From Pseudomonadota bacterium (GTDB taxonomy: Bacteria > Desulfobacterota > Desulfarculia > Desulfarculales > Desulfarculaceae), in the NCBI GenBank assembly GCA_018902755.1, contig JAHIQI010000010.1, positions 1-64,000 on the forward strand: a stretch of DNA of 64,000 nucleotides, given 5' to 3'. Numbering within the stretch: position 1 is the first letter of the stretch; each line of letters begins with the position of its first letter. The notes beneath the pieces were generated by a model. The model searched no databases, had not been told where the DNA came from, and saw only the letters and a list, made by a program, of their open reading frames with translations. Shown here in pieces: positions 45,017-53,263 of this stretch. A program made the translations under genes and the position numbers.

Positions 45017-45244
45017 ATGATGACGGGTGCGGGAAGAGGCGGCGGCCGGGGAAGCTTCCAGGACCTGGAAGCCACCAGCTTGTTCTGCCCCCGTTGCCGC
45101 AAGGCCCAGCCGGTGCGGCGCCGTTTGCTTTTGGTGCTGCCCACCGGAGAAAAATATTCCTACCTCTGCGCCGTGTGCGGCGAGGAGGTGGGCAGCAAGA
45201 CCGAGACCGGACCGATCAACGGGGTGATAAGCACCCTGGATTAG
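45017..45244 (+). CDS. Small zinc-ribbon protein
   Basis: This 75-residue protein has two CxxC knuckles, FCPRCRK at about 23-29 and LCAVCGEE at about 50-57, a typical zinc ribbon. There is no other domain. It ends immediately before the GTG of the epimerase gene. It may be a regulator or RNA-binding factor; function unknown. Confidence 0.7.
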   Translation: MMTGAGRGGGRGSFQDLEATSLFCPRCRKAQPVRRRLLLVLPTGEKYSYLCAVCGEEVGSKTETGPINGVISTLD

Positions 45245-46240
45245 GTGTGTCAGTTGAATCAGCTCAAACCTCAGCCCATCCGGGCGCTCATCACCGGCGG
45301 GGCCGGCTTTATCGGCGGCCACCTGGCCGGGCACCTATTGTCTTTGGGTCAACAAGTGGACGTCATCGACGACCTGTCCACCGGCAGCATAGAGAACATC
45401 GAGGCCTATAAGAACAACCCCGGCTTCACCTACACCATCGCCGACATGCGCGACCAACCCTTGTTGGCGGAGATGGTGGACCGCGCCCAGGTGATCTACC
45501 ACCTGGCCGCCGCGGTGGGGGTGCGCCTGATCGTGGAGAGCCCGGTCAAGACCATCGAGACCAACGTGGGCTGCACCGAGACCGTCCTCAAGCTGGCCAA
45601 CAAGAAGAGCAAGAAGGTGGTAATCGCCTCCACCAGCGAGGTCTACGGCAAAAACGAGGTGGTGCCTTTCCGCGAAGATCACGACCTGGTGCTGGGGCCC
45701 ACCACCAAGGCCCGCTGGTCTTACGCCTGCTCCAAGGCCATCGACGAATTCCTGGCCCTGGCCTATTGGCGGGCCCGGGGCCTGCCGGTGGTGGTGGTGC
45801 GCCTGTTCAACACCGTGGGCCCCGGCCAGACCGGGCGCTACGGCATGGTGCTGCCCAGCTTCGTGCGCCAGGCCTTGAGCGGCAAGCCCATCACCGTGTA
45901 CGGCGACGGCACCCAGAGCCGCTGCTTCTCGGCGGTTCAGGAGGTGGTGCGCTGCCTGTCCTCCCTGGCCGCCACCCCGGCGGCGGTGGGCCAGGTGGTC
46001 AACGTGGGCTCCACCCAGGAGATAAGCATCCTGGAGCTGGCCAAGCTGGTCAAAAAGCTCACCGCCAGCGACTCGCCAATCAAGACGATCCCCTACGAGG
46101 AGGCCTATGAAGAGGGCTTCGAGGACATGCCCCGGCGCCTGCCCGATGTCGGCAAGCTGCGGGGGTTGGTGGGCTTCGTGCCGGAGATGGGCATCGATGA
46201 GGTGGTGCAGTCGGTGATACGCTACTACCGGGAGCGTTGA
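45245..46240 (+). CDS. NAD-dependent sugar-nucleotide epimerase/dehydratase
   Basis: This 331-residue extended short-chain dehydrogenase has the NAD motif TGGAGFIGGHLAGHL near residue 18, STSEVYGKN with the catalytic Ser/Thr, and YACSK with Tyr and Lys. The conserved FNTVGPGQTGRYGMVLP matches the GalE/UDP-glucuronate decarboxylase and GDP-mannose dehydratase group. It makes an activated sugar for surface polysaccharide. The GTG at 45245 is used; the ribosome site is weak. It precedes a polyprenyl-phosphate sugar transferase. Confidence 0.88.
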   Translation: MCQLNQLKPQPIRALITGGAGFIGGHLAGHLLSLGQQVDVIDDLSTGSIENIEAYKNNPGFTYTIADMRDQPLLAEMVDRAQVIYHLAAAVGVRLIVESPVKTIETNVGCTETVLKLANKKSKKVVIASTSEVYGKNEVVPFREDHDLVLGPTTKARWSYACSKAIDEFLALAYWRARGLPVVVVRLFNTVGPGQTGRYGMVLPSFVRQALSGKPITVYGDGTQSRCFSAVQEVVRCLSSLAATPAAVGQVVNVGSTQEISILELAKLVKKLTASDSPIKTIPYEEAYEEGFEDMPRRLPDVGKLRGLVGFVPEMGIDEVVQSVIRYYRER

Positions 46241-46274
46241 GCTTGCCCGCTACGCGCCCAGGCGAGCCTTTTGC

Positions 46275-48041
46275 ATGAAACTAATCTACGCCTTTGCCCT
46301 GGCCCTGGCCGCGGCCGCCCTCTTGACCCCGGTGGTCATAGGCCTGGCCCGCCGCCTGGGATGGGTGGTGGCTCCCCGCCAGGACCGCTGGCACCGCCAG
46401 CCCACGGCCATCTACGGCGGCGCGGCCATCTACCTTGCCTTCGTGGTCAGCTGGCTCATGCTGGGCGACCGGGACAGCCAGAGCCTGGTGCTGGTGGGCT
46501 GCGCCAGCGGCATGTTCTTGATCGGGCTCATCGACGACATCTTCGAGATGAAACCCCAGGTGAAGTTTTTGGCCCAGCTCCTGGTGGCCAGCGTGGCCGT
46601 GGCCCTGGGCCTGTGCTTTGACCTGCTGCCCTGGATGTGGCTCAACGTGCCCTTCACCCTGCTGTGGCTGGTGGGGGTCACCAACGCGGTGAACATCCTG
46701 GACAACATGGACGGCCTCAGCTCGGGGGTGGCCCTGTCCGCCGGGGCCATTCTGGCCATGGTGGCGGCCATGCACGGCGCGCCGGAGGTGGGGCTTCTGC
46801 CCGCCGCCCTGGCCGGGGCCGCCGGGGGCTTCCTCATCTACAACTTCAACCCGGCCAAAATTTTCATGGGCGATTGCGGCAGCCTTTTCTTGGGCTTCAG
46901 CCTGGCCGGGTGCACCGTATTGGGGGCGGGCGGCGCCAGCAACCTGGTGCTCTCGCTTCTCATCCCGGTGGGGGTGCTGGTGGTGCCCCTGTTCGACACC
47001 GCCCTGGTGAGCTTCCAACGCACCAGCCACGGCCGCTCCATCGCCCAGGGGGGCCGCGACCACTCCAGCCACCGCCTGGTGTTCCTGGGGCTCAGCGAAC
47101 GCAAGGCGGTGTTGATCCTCATCGCGGTGAGCCTGGCCAGCGGCCTGCTGGCCCTGTTCCTGCACTACCTCAGCACCCTGGTGGCGGTGGTGGTCATCGC
47201 GGTGGCGGTGGTGGTCTTCCTGTTCTTCGGGGTGTTCCTGGGTGGGGTGAAGGTCTACGACTCCCAGGAGCGCCGCCGATTGAAGAGCCCGCTCTTGGAC
47301 CGTGTGGTGCTGCACAAGAAACAGCTGGTGCAGATTCTCACCGACCTGCTGCTGCTCTCCGCCGCCTACACCGCCGCCTGGCTCCTGCGCTTCGAGGGCC
47401 ACCTGGGCCCGGAGCAGATGCACCTGCTCACCAAGTCCCTGCCCTGGGTGCTCTCGGCCAAGATCGTGTGCCTGTGGCTGCTCGGGGTGTACCGGGGCGA
47501 GTGGCGCTACGTGTCGGTGCACGCCATGATCCAGCTGGCCAAGGCGGTGCTCTTGGCCTCGCTGCTGATGGTGCTGGGGGTCCTGCTCTTGCGGCACGGC
47601 CAGGGCTACAGCCTGTCGGCGGTGATCATCGACTTTTTCCTGAGCTTCCTTTTCCTGGCGGGCAGCCGTTTTTTGGTGCGGGTGTTCACCGAAAGCATGG
47701 TGCAAAAAAAGGGGGACCCGGTGCTGATCATGGGCGCGGGCGACGGCGGAGAGCTGCTCCTCAGGGAGCTGCGCAACAACCCGGCCCTGCCCTACTCCCC
47801 GGTGGGCTTCGTGGACGACGACCCGGCCAAGCTCGGCCTACTCATCCACGGCATACCGGTGTTGGGCACCCGCCACGACATAGCCGGATTGGCCCGCAAA
47901 CACGGGGTGATCAGGGTGTTCATCTCCATCCTCAGCCCGGTGGAGGGCGGCCTGGAAGAGGTCTTCGCCATCTGCCGCCAGGCGGGCCTGGAGTGCGTGC
48001 GCATCCAGCCCATCGTGGAGCGAGAACTTGCCCAGCCCTGA
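46275..48041 (+). CDS. WecA/MraY-family sugar-1-phosphate transferase fused to a CapD/FlaA1-type Rossmann domain
   Basis: The protein has 588 residues. The N-terminal part (about 1-320) is a polytopic WecA-like transferase with DDIFEMKPQVKFLAQ, NILDNMDGLSSG, FMGDCGSLFLG and the late RDHSSHRLV. The C-terminal part (about 350-588) has further membrane helices and then a CoA-binding/Rossmann segment LIMGAGDGGELLLRELRNN and VGFVDDDPAKLG, like the N-terminal half of WbpM/FlaA1-type dehydratases but without the SDR domain. The first half would load a sugar phosphate on undecaprenyl phosphate. The role of the second half is unknown. Confidence 0.87.
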   Translation: MKLIYAFALALAAAALLTPVVIGLARRLGWVVAPRQDRWHRQPTAIYGGAAIYLAFVVSWLMLGDRDSQSLVLVGCASGMFLIGLIDDIFEMKPQVKFLAQLLVASVAVALGLCFDLLPWMWLNVPFTLLWLVGVTNAVNILDNMDGLSSGVALSAGAILAMVAAMHGAPEVGLLPAALAGAAGGFLIYNFNPAKIFMGDCGSLFLGFSLAGCTVLGAGGASNLVLSLLIPVGVLVVPLFDTALVSFQRTSHGRSIAQGGRDHSSHRLVFLGLSERKAVLILIAVSLASGLLALFLHYLSTLVAVVVIAVAVVVFLFFGVFLGGVKVYDSQERRRLKSPLLDRVVLHKKQLVQILTDLLLLSAAYTAAWLLRFEGHLGPEQMHLLTKSLPWVLSAKIVCLWLLGVYRGEWRYVSVHAMIQLAKAVLLASLLMVLGVLLLRHGQGYSLSAVIIDFFLSFLFLAGSRFLVRVFTESMVQKKGDPVLIMGAGDGGELLLRELRNNPALPYSPVGFVDDDPAKLGLLIHGIPVLGTRHDIAGLARKHGVIRVFISILSPVEGGLEEVFAICRQAGLECVRIQPIVERELAQP

Positions 48042-48063
48042 CAAACCGTCATATGCTGATCCC

Positions 48064-48774
48064 ATGATCGCGCGGCAACGGGAGGAGCTGGACTTGTTGG
48101 CCTTCCAGGAGTTGGAGGCTCTGCCCGGTCTGCTGCACGGGGTGACCACCCGCCAGCTGGACCTGGCCGCCGCCGGGCCCCAGGCCGGGCCCAACCTGGA
48201 GCGCCTGCGCCGGGCCCTGGGTCTCAGGCGTCTGGTGTGGGTACGCCAGGTGCACGGCACCGAGATCGTGGCCGTCGACGGCGAGGAGGCCCTGCCCGCG
48301 GCCCAGGCCGACGGCCTGGCCACCGACCGGCCGGGGGTGGGCCTTTTGATAAAGCAGGCCGATTGCCAGGCGGTGATTTTGGCCGCGCCGCAAAAAGGCG
48401 TGATTGCCAACCTGCACGCCGGGTGGCGGGGCAACATCGCCGGCATGCCCGCCAAGGGAGTGGAGTTTTTGGCCCAGCGCTACGGGGTGGCCCCGGACGA
48501 ACTCTACGCTGCGGTGAGCCCCAGCCTGGGGGCCTGCTGCGGCGAGTTCGTGAACTGGCGCGAGGAGCTGCCCCAATGGTTCGCGCCCTTCCGGGTGGGG
48601 GAAAACCATTTCGACCTGGAGGCGGCCACCCGCCACCAACTGGAGGCCGCCGGGGTGCGGCCCCAGCGTATATTCATCAGCGGCAGGTGCACCGTGTGCC
48701 AGGGGGAGTTTTTTTCCTATCGCCGCGACAAGACCACCGGGCGCTTCGGCACGGTGGTGGCCCTGCGGGAGTGA
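48064..48774 (+). CDS. pgeF: Peptidoglycan editing factor PgeF (laccase-domain/YfiH family)
   Basis: The protein has 236 residues from the ATG at 48064. A TTG at 48028 with a GGAG site is an alternative that would overlap the previous gene by 14 bases. Family motifs are RQVHGTEI, ADGLATDRPG, QADCQAVILAAP (the Cys and metal site), NLHAGWRGN (His) and SPSLGACCGEF. The protein hydrolyses wrongly incorporated amino acids from muropeptides and was also called polyphenol oxidase. It is adjacent to pyrK with one base between stop and start. Confidence 0.93.
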   Translation: MIARQREELDLLAFQELEALPGLLHGVTTRQLDLAAAGPQAGPNLERLRRALGLRRLVWVRQVHGTEIVAVDGEEALPAAQADGLATDRPGVGLLIKQADCQAVILAAPQKGVIANLHAGWRGNIAGMPAKGVEFLAQRYGVAPDELYAAVSPSLGACCGEFVNWREELPQWFAPFRVGENHFDLEAATRHQLEAAGVRPQRIFISGRCTVCQGEFFSYRRDKTTGRFGTVVALRE

Positions 48775-48775
48775 C

Positions 48776-49573
48776 ATGAGCCTCAGCCTCAAAGCCAAGC
48801 TGTTGAGTAACGAGCCGGTGGGGCCGGAGATTTTCCTGCTCACCCTGGAGGCCCCGGCTATCGCGGCTGAGGCCCGCCCCGGCCAGTTCGTGATGCTCAG
48901 GGTGTGCCCCGGCCCGGAGCCCCTGCTGGCCCGGCCATTTTCCATCCACGGGGTGGAGGGCGGCAAGCTGCTGATCCTCTACCAGGTCAAGGGCAAGGGC
49001 ACCCGGCTGCTCAGCCAGGCCCGCCCCGGCGTGGAGTTGCTCACCTGGGGGCCGCTGGGGCGCGGCTTCGATCTGGACGCAAAGCGCCCGGTGCTGGTGG
49101 CCGGGGGCATGGGCATCGCGCCGATGGCCTTCGCGGCCGAGCGCCTGGAAGAGAGGGGCGCGGCCTTCGAGGCCTTTTACGGACTGGCCGCCAAGGAGGC
49201 CCTGGTGGCCTGGGATTCGGTGAGCGGCGAGGGGGCCTTTTACCTTGAGAGCTGGGGCTGGACCGGGGCCAGCGAGGACGGCAGCGTAGGCCACCATGGC
49301 CTGGTCACCGAGCCCCTGCGTGAGCGTCTGAAACAGGGGGGCGAGCGGCCCGGCGCGGTGCTGGCCTGCGGCCCTCTGCCCATGCTGAAAGCGGTGGCCC
49401 TGCTGTGCGCCGAGTTCGGGGTGGCCTGCCAAACCTCCCTGGAAGCTCCCATGGCCTGCGGGGTGGGGGCCTGCCTGGGCTGCGCTATCCCAAGCGCGGG
49501 CGGCGGCTATCTCAGGGCCTGCCAGGAAGGGCCGGTAATGGAAGCCTCTTTGGTGGACTGGAAGAAGATATGA
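48776..49573 (+). CDS. pyrK: Dihydroorotate dehydrogenase electron-transfer subunit PyrK
   Basis: This 265-residue protein has a ferredoxin-reductase fold: FAD-binding RPFSIHGVEGG, NAD-binding GGMGIAPMAFAAE, and a C-terminal [2Fe-2S] site with four Cys in ACGVGACLGCA and RACQEG. It lets PyrD use NAD as electron acceptor. pyrD is two genes downstream, separated by a transglutaminase-like gene that overlaps both. Confidence 0.94.
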   Translation: MSLSLKAKLLSNEPVGPEIFLLTLEAPAIAAEARPGQFVMLRVCPGPEPLLARPFSIHGVEGGKLLILYQVKGKGTRLLSQARPGVELLTWGPLGRGFDLDAKRPVLVAGGMGIAPMAFAAERLEERGAAFEAFYGLAAKEALVAWDSVSGEGAFYLESWGWTGASEDGSVGHHGLVTEPLRERLKQGGERPGAVLACGPLPMLKAVALLCAEFGVACQTSLEAPMACGVGACLGCAIPSAGGGYLRACQEGPVMEASLVDWKKI

Positions 49574-50238
49574 GCGACGAGCAACCCCTGGAGGATTTTC
49601 TGGTCCCCGCCCCCGGCGTGCAGTGCGAGGCCGTTGAGATCTTCAACCTGGCCCGGCGAACCGCCCGGGGCAGCGCCAATGATGTGGAGGCGGCCCGACG
49701 CTTGTTCGAGTTCGTGCGCGACACGGTGCGCTACAGCGTGCGGGTGCCCTTCGACTCGCTGGAGCATTATCTGGCCCTGAACACCCTGGCCAGAGGCCGG
49801 GGCTATTGCGTGCAAAAGGCGGCGCTGTTGTGCGCCCTGGCCCGGGCGGTGGGCATCCCCGCGCGCCTGGGCTTCGCGGACATCGAGAACAACCTCTTGC
49901 CCGAGGGACTCTACGAGATCACCGGGGGCAAGATCCTGACCTACCACAGCTTCGTGGAATGGTACGTGGGTGGGGCCTGGTACAAGGCCACCCCCAGCTT
50001 AGACAAGGCGATAAGCGCCGAGCAAGGCTGGCGGCTGGTGGAGTTTGTGGGGGGGCAGGATTTGCTTCTGCCCGCCACCGACCTGGCCGGGCGGCCCCAC
50101 ATCAGCTACTTGAAGTATCGCGGCTGGCGCCTGGGAGTGCCCATGGAGGAGATGATGACCTCCTGGCTGGAGGACGCGGGCCCGCAACGCATCGACAACT
50201 GGCGAGCCTGGGCTCGGGAGGCGGAGGCGGCCTCATGA
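49570..50238 (+). CDS. Transglutaminase-like protein between pyrK and pyrD
   Basis: This 222-residue protein has a transglutaminase core: RDTVRYSVR, the nucleophile Cys in GRGYCVQKAALLCALARAVG, and the His in YHSFVEWYVGGAWYKATPSLD, which includes the Asp of the triad. Its ATG overlaps the pyrK stop, and its stop overlaps the pyrD start. The papain-like fold could be a peptidase or an amidase. Why it lies inside the dihydroorotate dehydrogenase genes is not known. Confidence 0.82.
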   Translation: MSDEQPLEDFLVPAPGVQCEAVEIFNLARRTARGSANDVEAARRLFEFVRDTVRYSVRVPFDSLEHYLALNTLARGRGYCVQKAALLCALARAVGIPARLGFADIENNLLPEGLYEITGGKILTYHSFVEWYVGGAWYKATPSLDKAISAEQGWRLVEFVGGQDLLLPATDLAGRPHISYLKYRGWRLGVPMEEMMTSWLEDAGPQRIDNWRAWAREAEAAS

Positions 50239-51170
50239 GCCGGGCCACGGACATGGCCGTCTTCGTGGGCGGGGTGCGCCTGGCCAACCCGGTCTTGGCC
50301 GCCAGCGGGACCTTCGGCTATGGCCGGGAGTACAGCCCCTATCTGGAGCCCGGCGCCATCGGCGGCCTGGTCACCAAGGGGGTCAGCCTTCAGCCCCGGG
50401 CGGGCAACCCGCCGCCGCGCATCGTGGAGACCGCCTGCGGCATGCTCAACGCCATCGGCCTGGCCAACGTGGGCCTCAATGAGTTCCTGGCCCACAAGCT
50501 GCCCTGGCTGGCCGAGCAGCCGGGGGCGGTGGTGGTCAACCTCTACGGCGAGAGCGTGGGCGAGTTCGCCGAATTGGCCCGGCGTCTGGGGGCGGAGCCG
50601 GGAGTGGACGCCCTGGAGCTGAACGTAAGCTGCCCCAACGTGAAGGAGGGCGGCATGGCCTTTGGCTGCCACCCCGGCGCGGTGGGCGAGGTAACCGCCG
50701 CGGCGGTGGCCGAGGCCCAGGGCAAGCCGGTGTGGGTGAAGCTGACGCCCAACGTCACCGACCTGGCGCCCATGGCCCTGGCCGCGGCCCAGGCCGGAGC
50801 CCAAGCGGTGAGCCTGATCAACACCCTGCTGGCCATGGCCATCGACGCGGGGACCAGGCGGCCCAAGCTGGCCAACGTGGTGGGCGGGCTCAGCGGCCCG
50901 GCCGTAAAGCCGGTGGGCTTGCGCATGGTCTGGCAGGTGGCGAACGCACTCAAGGCCGAGCACCCCTCCGTGGACGTGGTGGGCCTTGGGGGCATCATGA
51001 GTGGAATCGACGCGGCGGAGTACCTCATCGCCGGGGCCAAGGCGGTGCAGGTGGGCACGGCCTCCTTCACCGACCCCGCCGCCGCCGGGCGCATCGCCGC
51101 CGAGCTGGCCGCCTATTGCGCCGAACAGGGAGTATCCGCCGCCGAGCTGAGCGGCAGTCTGCGAATATAG
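50235..51170 (+). CDS. pyrD: Dihydroorotate dehydrogenase, class 1B catalytic subunit
   Basis: This 311-residue protein has the class 1 marks: NPVLAASGTFGYG, NAIGLANVGL, NVSCPNVKEGG with catalytic Cys (class 1, not Ser), VWVKLTPNVTD, and FMN-binding GLGGIMSGIDAAEYL. With PyrK it oxidises dihydroorotate to orotate. The start overlaps the transglutaminase gene stop. A family C repeat copy lies 107 bases downstream. Confidence 0.96.
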   Translation: MSRATDMAVFVGGVRLANPVLAASGTFGYGREYSPYLEPGAIGGLVTKGVSLQPRAGNPPPRIVETACGMLNAIGLANVGLNEFLAHKLPWLAEQPGAVVVNLYGESVGEFAELARRLGAEPGVDALELNVSCPNVKEGGMAFGCHPGAVGEVTAAAVAEAQGKPVWVKLTPNVTDLAPMALAAAQAGAQAVSLINTLLAMAIDAGTRRPKLANVVGGLSGPAVKPVGLRMVWQVANALKAEHPSVDVVGLGGIMSGIDAAEYLIAGAKAVQVGTASFTDPAAAGRIAAELAAYCAEQGVSAAELSGSLRI

Positions 51171-51277
51171 CCTGAACTTTTCACAAGGGTTGGGTGGCAC
51201 TAAGCAACGAACCCGTATTCATGGGCCGGTATGAAAATTGTACCCGCATGGTCAAAGTACAGTTTGTGATCTGGCCC

Positions 51278-51390
51278 GGCACAGCCAGCCGCCGGCAGAC
51301 AAGGCGACTGGCAAGCGAAGGCCGATGGCGTAGCCGAAGCTACGTCGAGGCCCGAGCGTAGCCAGCAACACCGTATGCAGGTGGCTGACG
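51278..51390. repeat. Repeat family C, diverged copy 4
   Basis: It shares the GGCACAGCC start and the AGACAAGGCG block. The core hairpin is GGCGTAG-N6-CTACGTC (51327-51346), where copies 1-3 have GGCGTAT and ATACGCC. The changed bases still pair, which is compensatory change. Unlike copies 1-3 it does not touch a stop codon. Confidence 0.65.
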
Positions 51391-51444
51391 AAGCCGGACT
51401 CACGGCCCTTGTGAAAAATCCAGGCTAACCAAAGGGAGGCAATC

Positions 51445-51879
51445 ATGGACCTGAGCCCACATGCCATCGCCGAGGTTCGCATCACCCTTGACAGTTTTTT
51501 CGAGGCCTACAGCCGGGGCGACCTGGACGAGATTATGGGCTACTACCTCGATGATGAGCGCATCATCGGCATGGGCACCGGAGCCGACGAGCGCAACCTG
51601 GGGTGGGAAGAGCACAAGGCCCAGATAGAGCGCGACCTTAGCCAGAGCAGCAGCCGTCAGGTGACCATCGAATGGTTCAAGGGCGCGGGACAGGGTGACG
51701 TGGCCTGGGCGGCCACGGAAGGACCGGCCAGTGCGGTCACCGAGGCGGGCGAGTTCACCGCCACCCTGCGCATGAGCTTTGTCTTGGTGCGCACCGAGGG
51801 CGGCTGGAAGATCGTGCTGGGCCACGGCAGCGTGCCCCTGGCCGGGCAGGAGGCGGGGCAGAGCTTTCCGGGGGAGTAG
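51445..51879 (+). CDS. SnoaL/NTF2-like protein
   Basis: This 144-residue protein with a cone-shaped NTF2-like pattern begins with ITLDSFFEAYSRGDLDEIM and contains DDERIIGMGTGADERNLGWEE. The C-terminal strand segment is FVLVRTEGGWKIVLGHGSVPL. The family includes small binding proteins and isomerases; the ligand is unknown. The ATG has GGGAGGC before it. It lies alone between two repeats. Confidence 0.82.
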   Translation: MDLSPHAIAEVRITLDSFFEAYSRGDLDEIMGYYLDDERIIGMGTGADERNLGWEEHKAQIERDLSQSSSRQVTIEWFKGAGQGDVAWAATEGPASAVTEAGEFTATLRMSFVLVRTEGGWKIVLGHGSVPLAGQEAGQSFPGE

Positions 51880-51942
51880 GGGCAGGCTGACCAATAGCCG
51901 CCGTGCTGTGGTCGGCTAATCCTTGCGGCGCTCCTTGTATTC

Positions 51943-52158
51943 CCAGCCAATAGCCGTCATTGCGAGACGAGCCGCCCACCGTGGCACGCCCGCCAGCGGG
52001 CCGCCCCTCGCGGCGAGGCGTGGCAAACCTCCTTTTCCCTCGTCATGCCCGCGAGTCAAAGACAATCTCAAGGAAAGATCGCCACGTCGCGGCGGGAGCG
52101 GCCTCGCCTAGTTACCAGCGCCTAGGCCGCCGCTCCTCGCGATGACGGCTGTTACTGG
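51943..52158. repeat. Repeat family B, copy 3
   Basis: About 216 bases with CCAGCCAATAGCCGTCATTG at the left and GATGACGGCTGTTACTGG at the right. The middle differs from the other copies apart from GATCGCCACGTCGCGGCGGG. No gene lies inside the 405-base gap that holds it; the remainder holds a terminator. Confidence 0.8.
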
Positions 52159-52231
52159 ATAAGCCCTGTGGTGAAGTACCACCCAATCCCCAACGAATAA
52201 CAACCTCTGCGCCTTCCCAAATGCCACGCCC

Positions 52232-52261
52232 CAAAAAAAGAGGCGGGGACATCCCCGCCTC
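52232..52261 (-). terminator. Rho-independent terminator of the DUF3313 gene
   Basis: GAGGCGGGGA and TCCCCGCCTC (52240-52261) pair with a two-base loop. On the minus strand a run of seven T follows (52239-52233). Confidence 0.88.
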
Positions 52262-52285
52262 GATGGCATCAACTTGTAGCCGCGC

Positions 52286-52993
52286 CTAGGGCTTGGGCGG
52301 CTGTCCGCAGTCGGTCTTTTTCTGCAACTTGCACAGATGGTAGGCCGCGTCGTAGGCCCAGAAGCGCATGGCCTGCTCCACGTCGCCCCAGGATGAGAAC
52401 TCGTCCTTGTTCAAATCCTTGGCGCCCACCCGGTCGGACACGTAGGCCGCCAGCAGCTTGCCGTTGCCGGAATCGATGACCTTCACCGCGATGCAGGCCT
52501 CGCCCACGAAGGCGGGCTTGCCGGTGAGCGCGGTCTTGATGGCCGAAAAGGCGATGGCCTGGGGCAGCACCGTGGAGACCACGTCCAGGGCCACGATGGA
52601 AGGATCGGCCTTGGTTACCGCGACCTTGACCTGCATGACGCCCGGGCCGGGGGTGCTGACCATGGTCAAGTGTTTGGACATGGCCTTGGCGATCACCGCG
52701 TAGAAGTAGTTGGCCAGCATCTGCTTGTCATGCTGGGATAAGTATTCCTGGTCGCTTTTGGGGTCGCGCCAGAAGGTGACCGGGTCCAGGAGCATCTTGT
52801 CGTAGGAAGCCCAGTCGGCCTTGGGGTTCATGTAGATCCAGGCGGGCTGGCCCGGACCTCCCTTTTTCAGCTTGTGCACGGCGGAGCCAAAAAAACTGGA
52901 GGCCTTGACCTCGCCAACCGGCCGGGATGACGAGGCGCATGCGGACATCGCCGCCACCGCCGCCAACAACAACACCACTCGCCAGGCGCGCAT
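52286..52993 (-). CDS. DUF3313 lipoprotein
   Basis: The ATG at 52993 with GGGAGGGG gives 235 residues. The signal peptide MRAWRVVLLLAAVAAMSAC ends in a lipobox with Cys19. The mature part follows the DUF3313 pattern: GKPAFVGEACIAVKVIDSGNGKLL, DRVGAKDLNKDEFSSWGDVE and the final DAAYHL. This family is an outer-membrane or periplasmic lipoprotein of unknown function. It is monocistronic with its own terminator. Confidence 0.87.
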   Translation of the reverse strand: MRAWRVVLLLAAVAAMSACASSSRPVGEVKASSFFGSAVHKLKKGGPGQPAWIYMNPKADWASYDKMLLDPVTFWRDPKSDQEYLSQHDKQMLANYFYAVIAKAMSKHLTMVSTPGPGVMQVKVAVTKADPSIVALDVVSTVLPQAIAFSAIKTALTGKPAFVGEACIAVKVIDSGNGKLLAAYVSDRVGAKDLNKDEFSSWGDVEQAMRFWAYDAAYHLCKLQKKTDCGQPPKP

Positions 52994-53090
52994 AGCCCCT
53001 CCCCTGTGCTTTCTAAAGGTCAATTCCACCTGTCTATGATGACCCGGCGGCACGGGCAATGTCAAAAAATTCAAAACATGAACTGCGGGA

Positions 53091-53132
53091 GGTAAAAAGA
53101 GGCCACGACCCGCGCTGGGGCGAGTCGCGGCC
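53091..53132 (-). terminator. Terminator downstream of selB
   Basis: GGCCGCGACTCG and CGGGTCGTGGCC (53132-53101) pair with two G-U wobbles and are followed on the minus strand by TCTTTTTACC. The selB transcript therefore extends about 170 bases past its stop. Confidence 0.8.
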
Positions 53133-53150
53133 GGAGTCTCAAAGCAGCGG

Positions 53151-53252
53151 CTACTTGCCGCGCAGTTTGGCCAGGGCGAAGCTCCGAAACTGGGCCAGGC
53201 GGGCCGGCACCCGGTCGGCAAGCTCGCCGCGCGGCTTGGCCACGCCCCCCAC
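53151..53252 (-). CDS. Possible 33-residue peptide on the selB transcript
   Basis: A GTG-started frame (VGGVAKPRGELADRVP..., ending LRGK) lies between the selB stop and its terminator. It is basic (about 7 Arg/Lys) and has coding-like composition, but no homology is recognised and the start signal is weak. It may also be a chance open frame. Confidence 0.25.
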   Translation of the reverse strand: MGGVAKPRGELADRVPARLAQFRSFALAKLRGK

Positions 53253-53263
53253 AGCCCCGCCGC

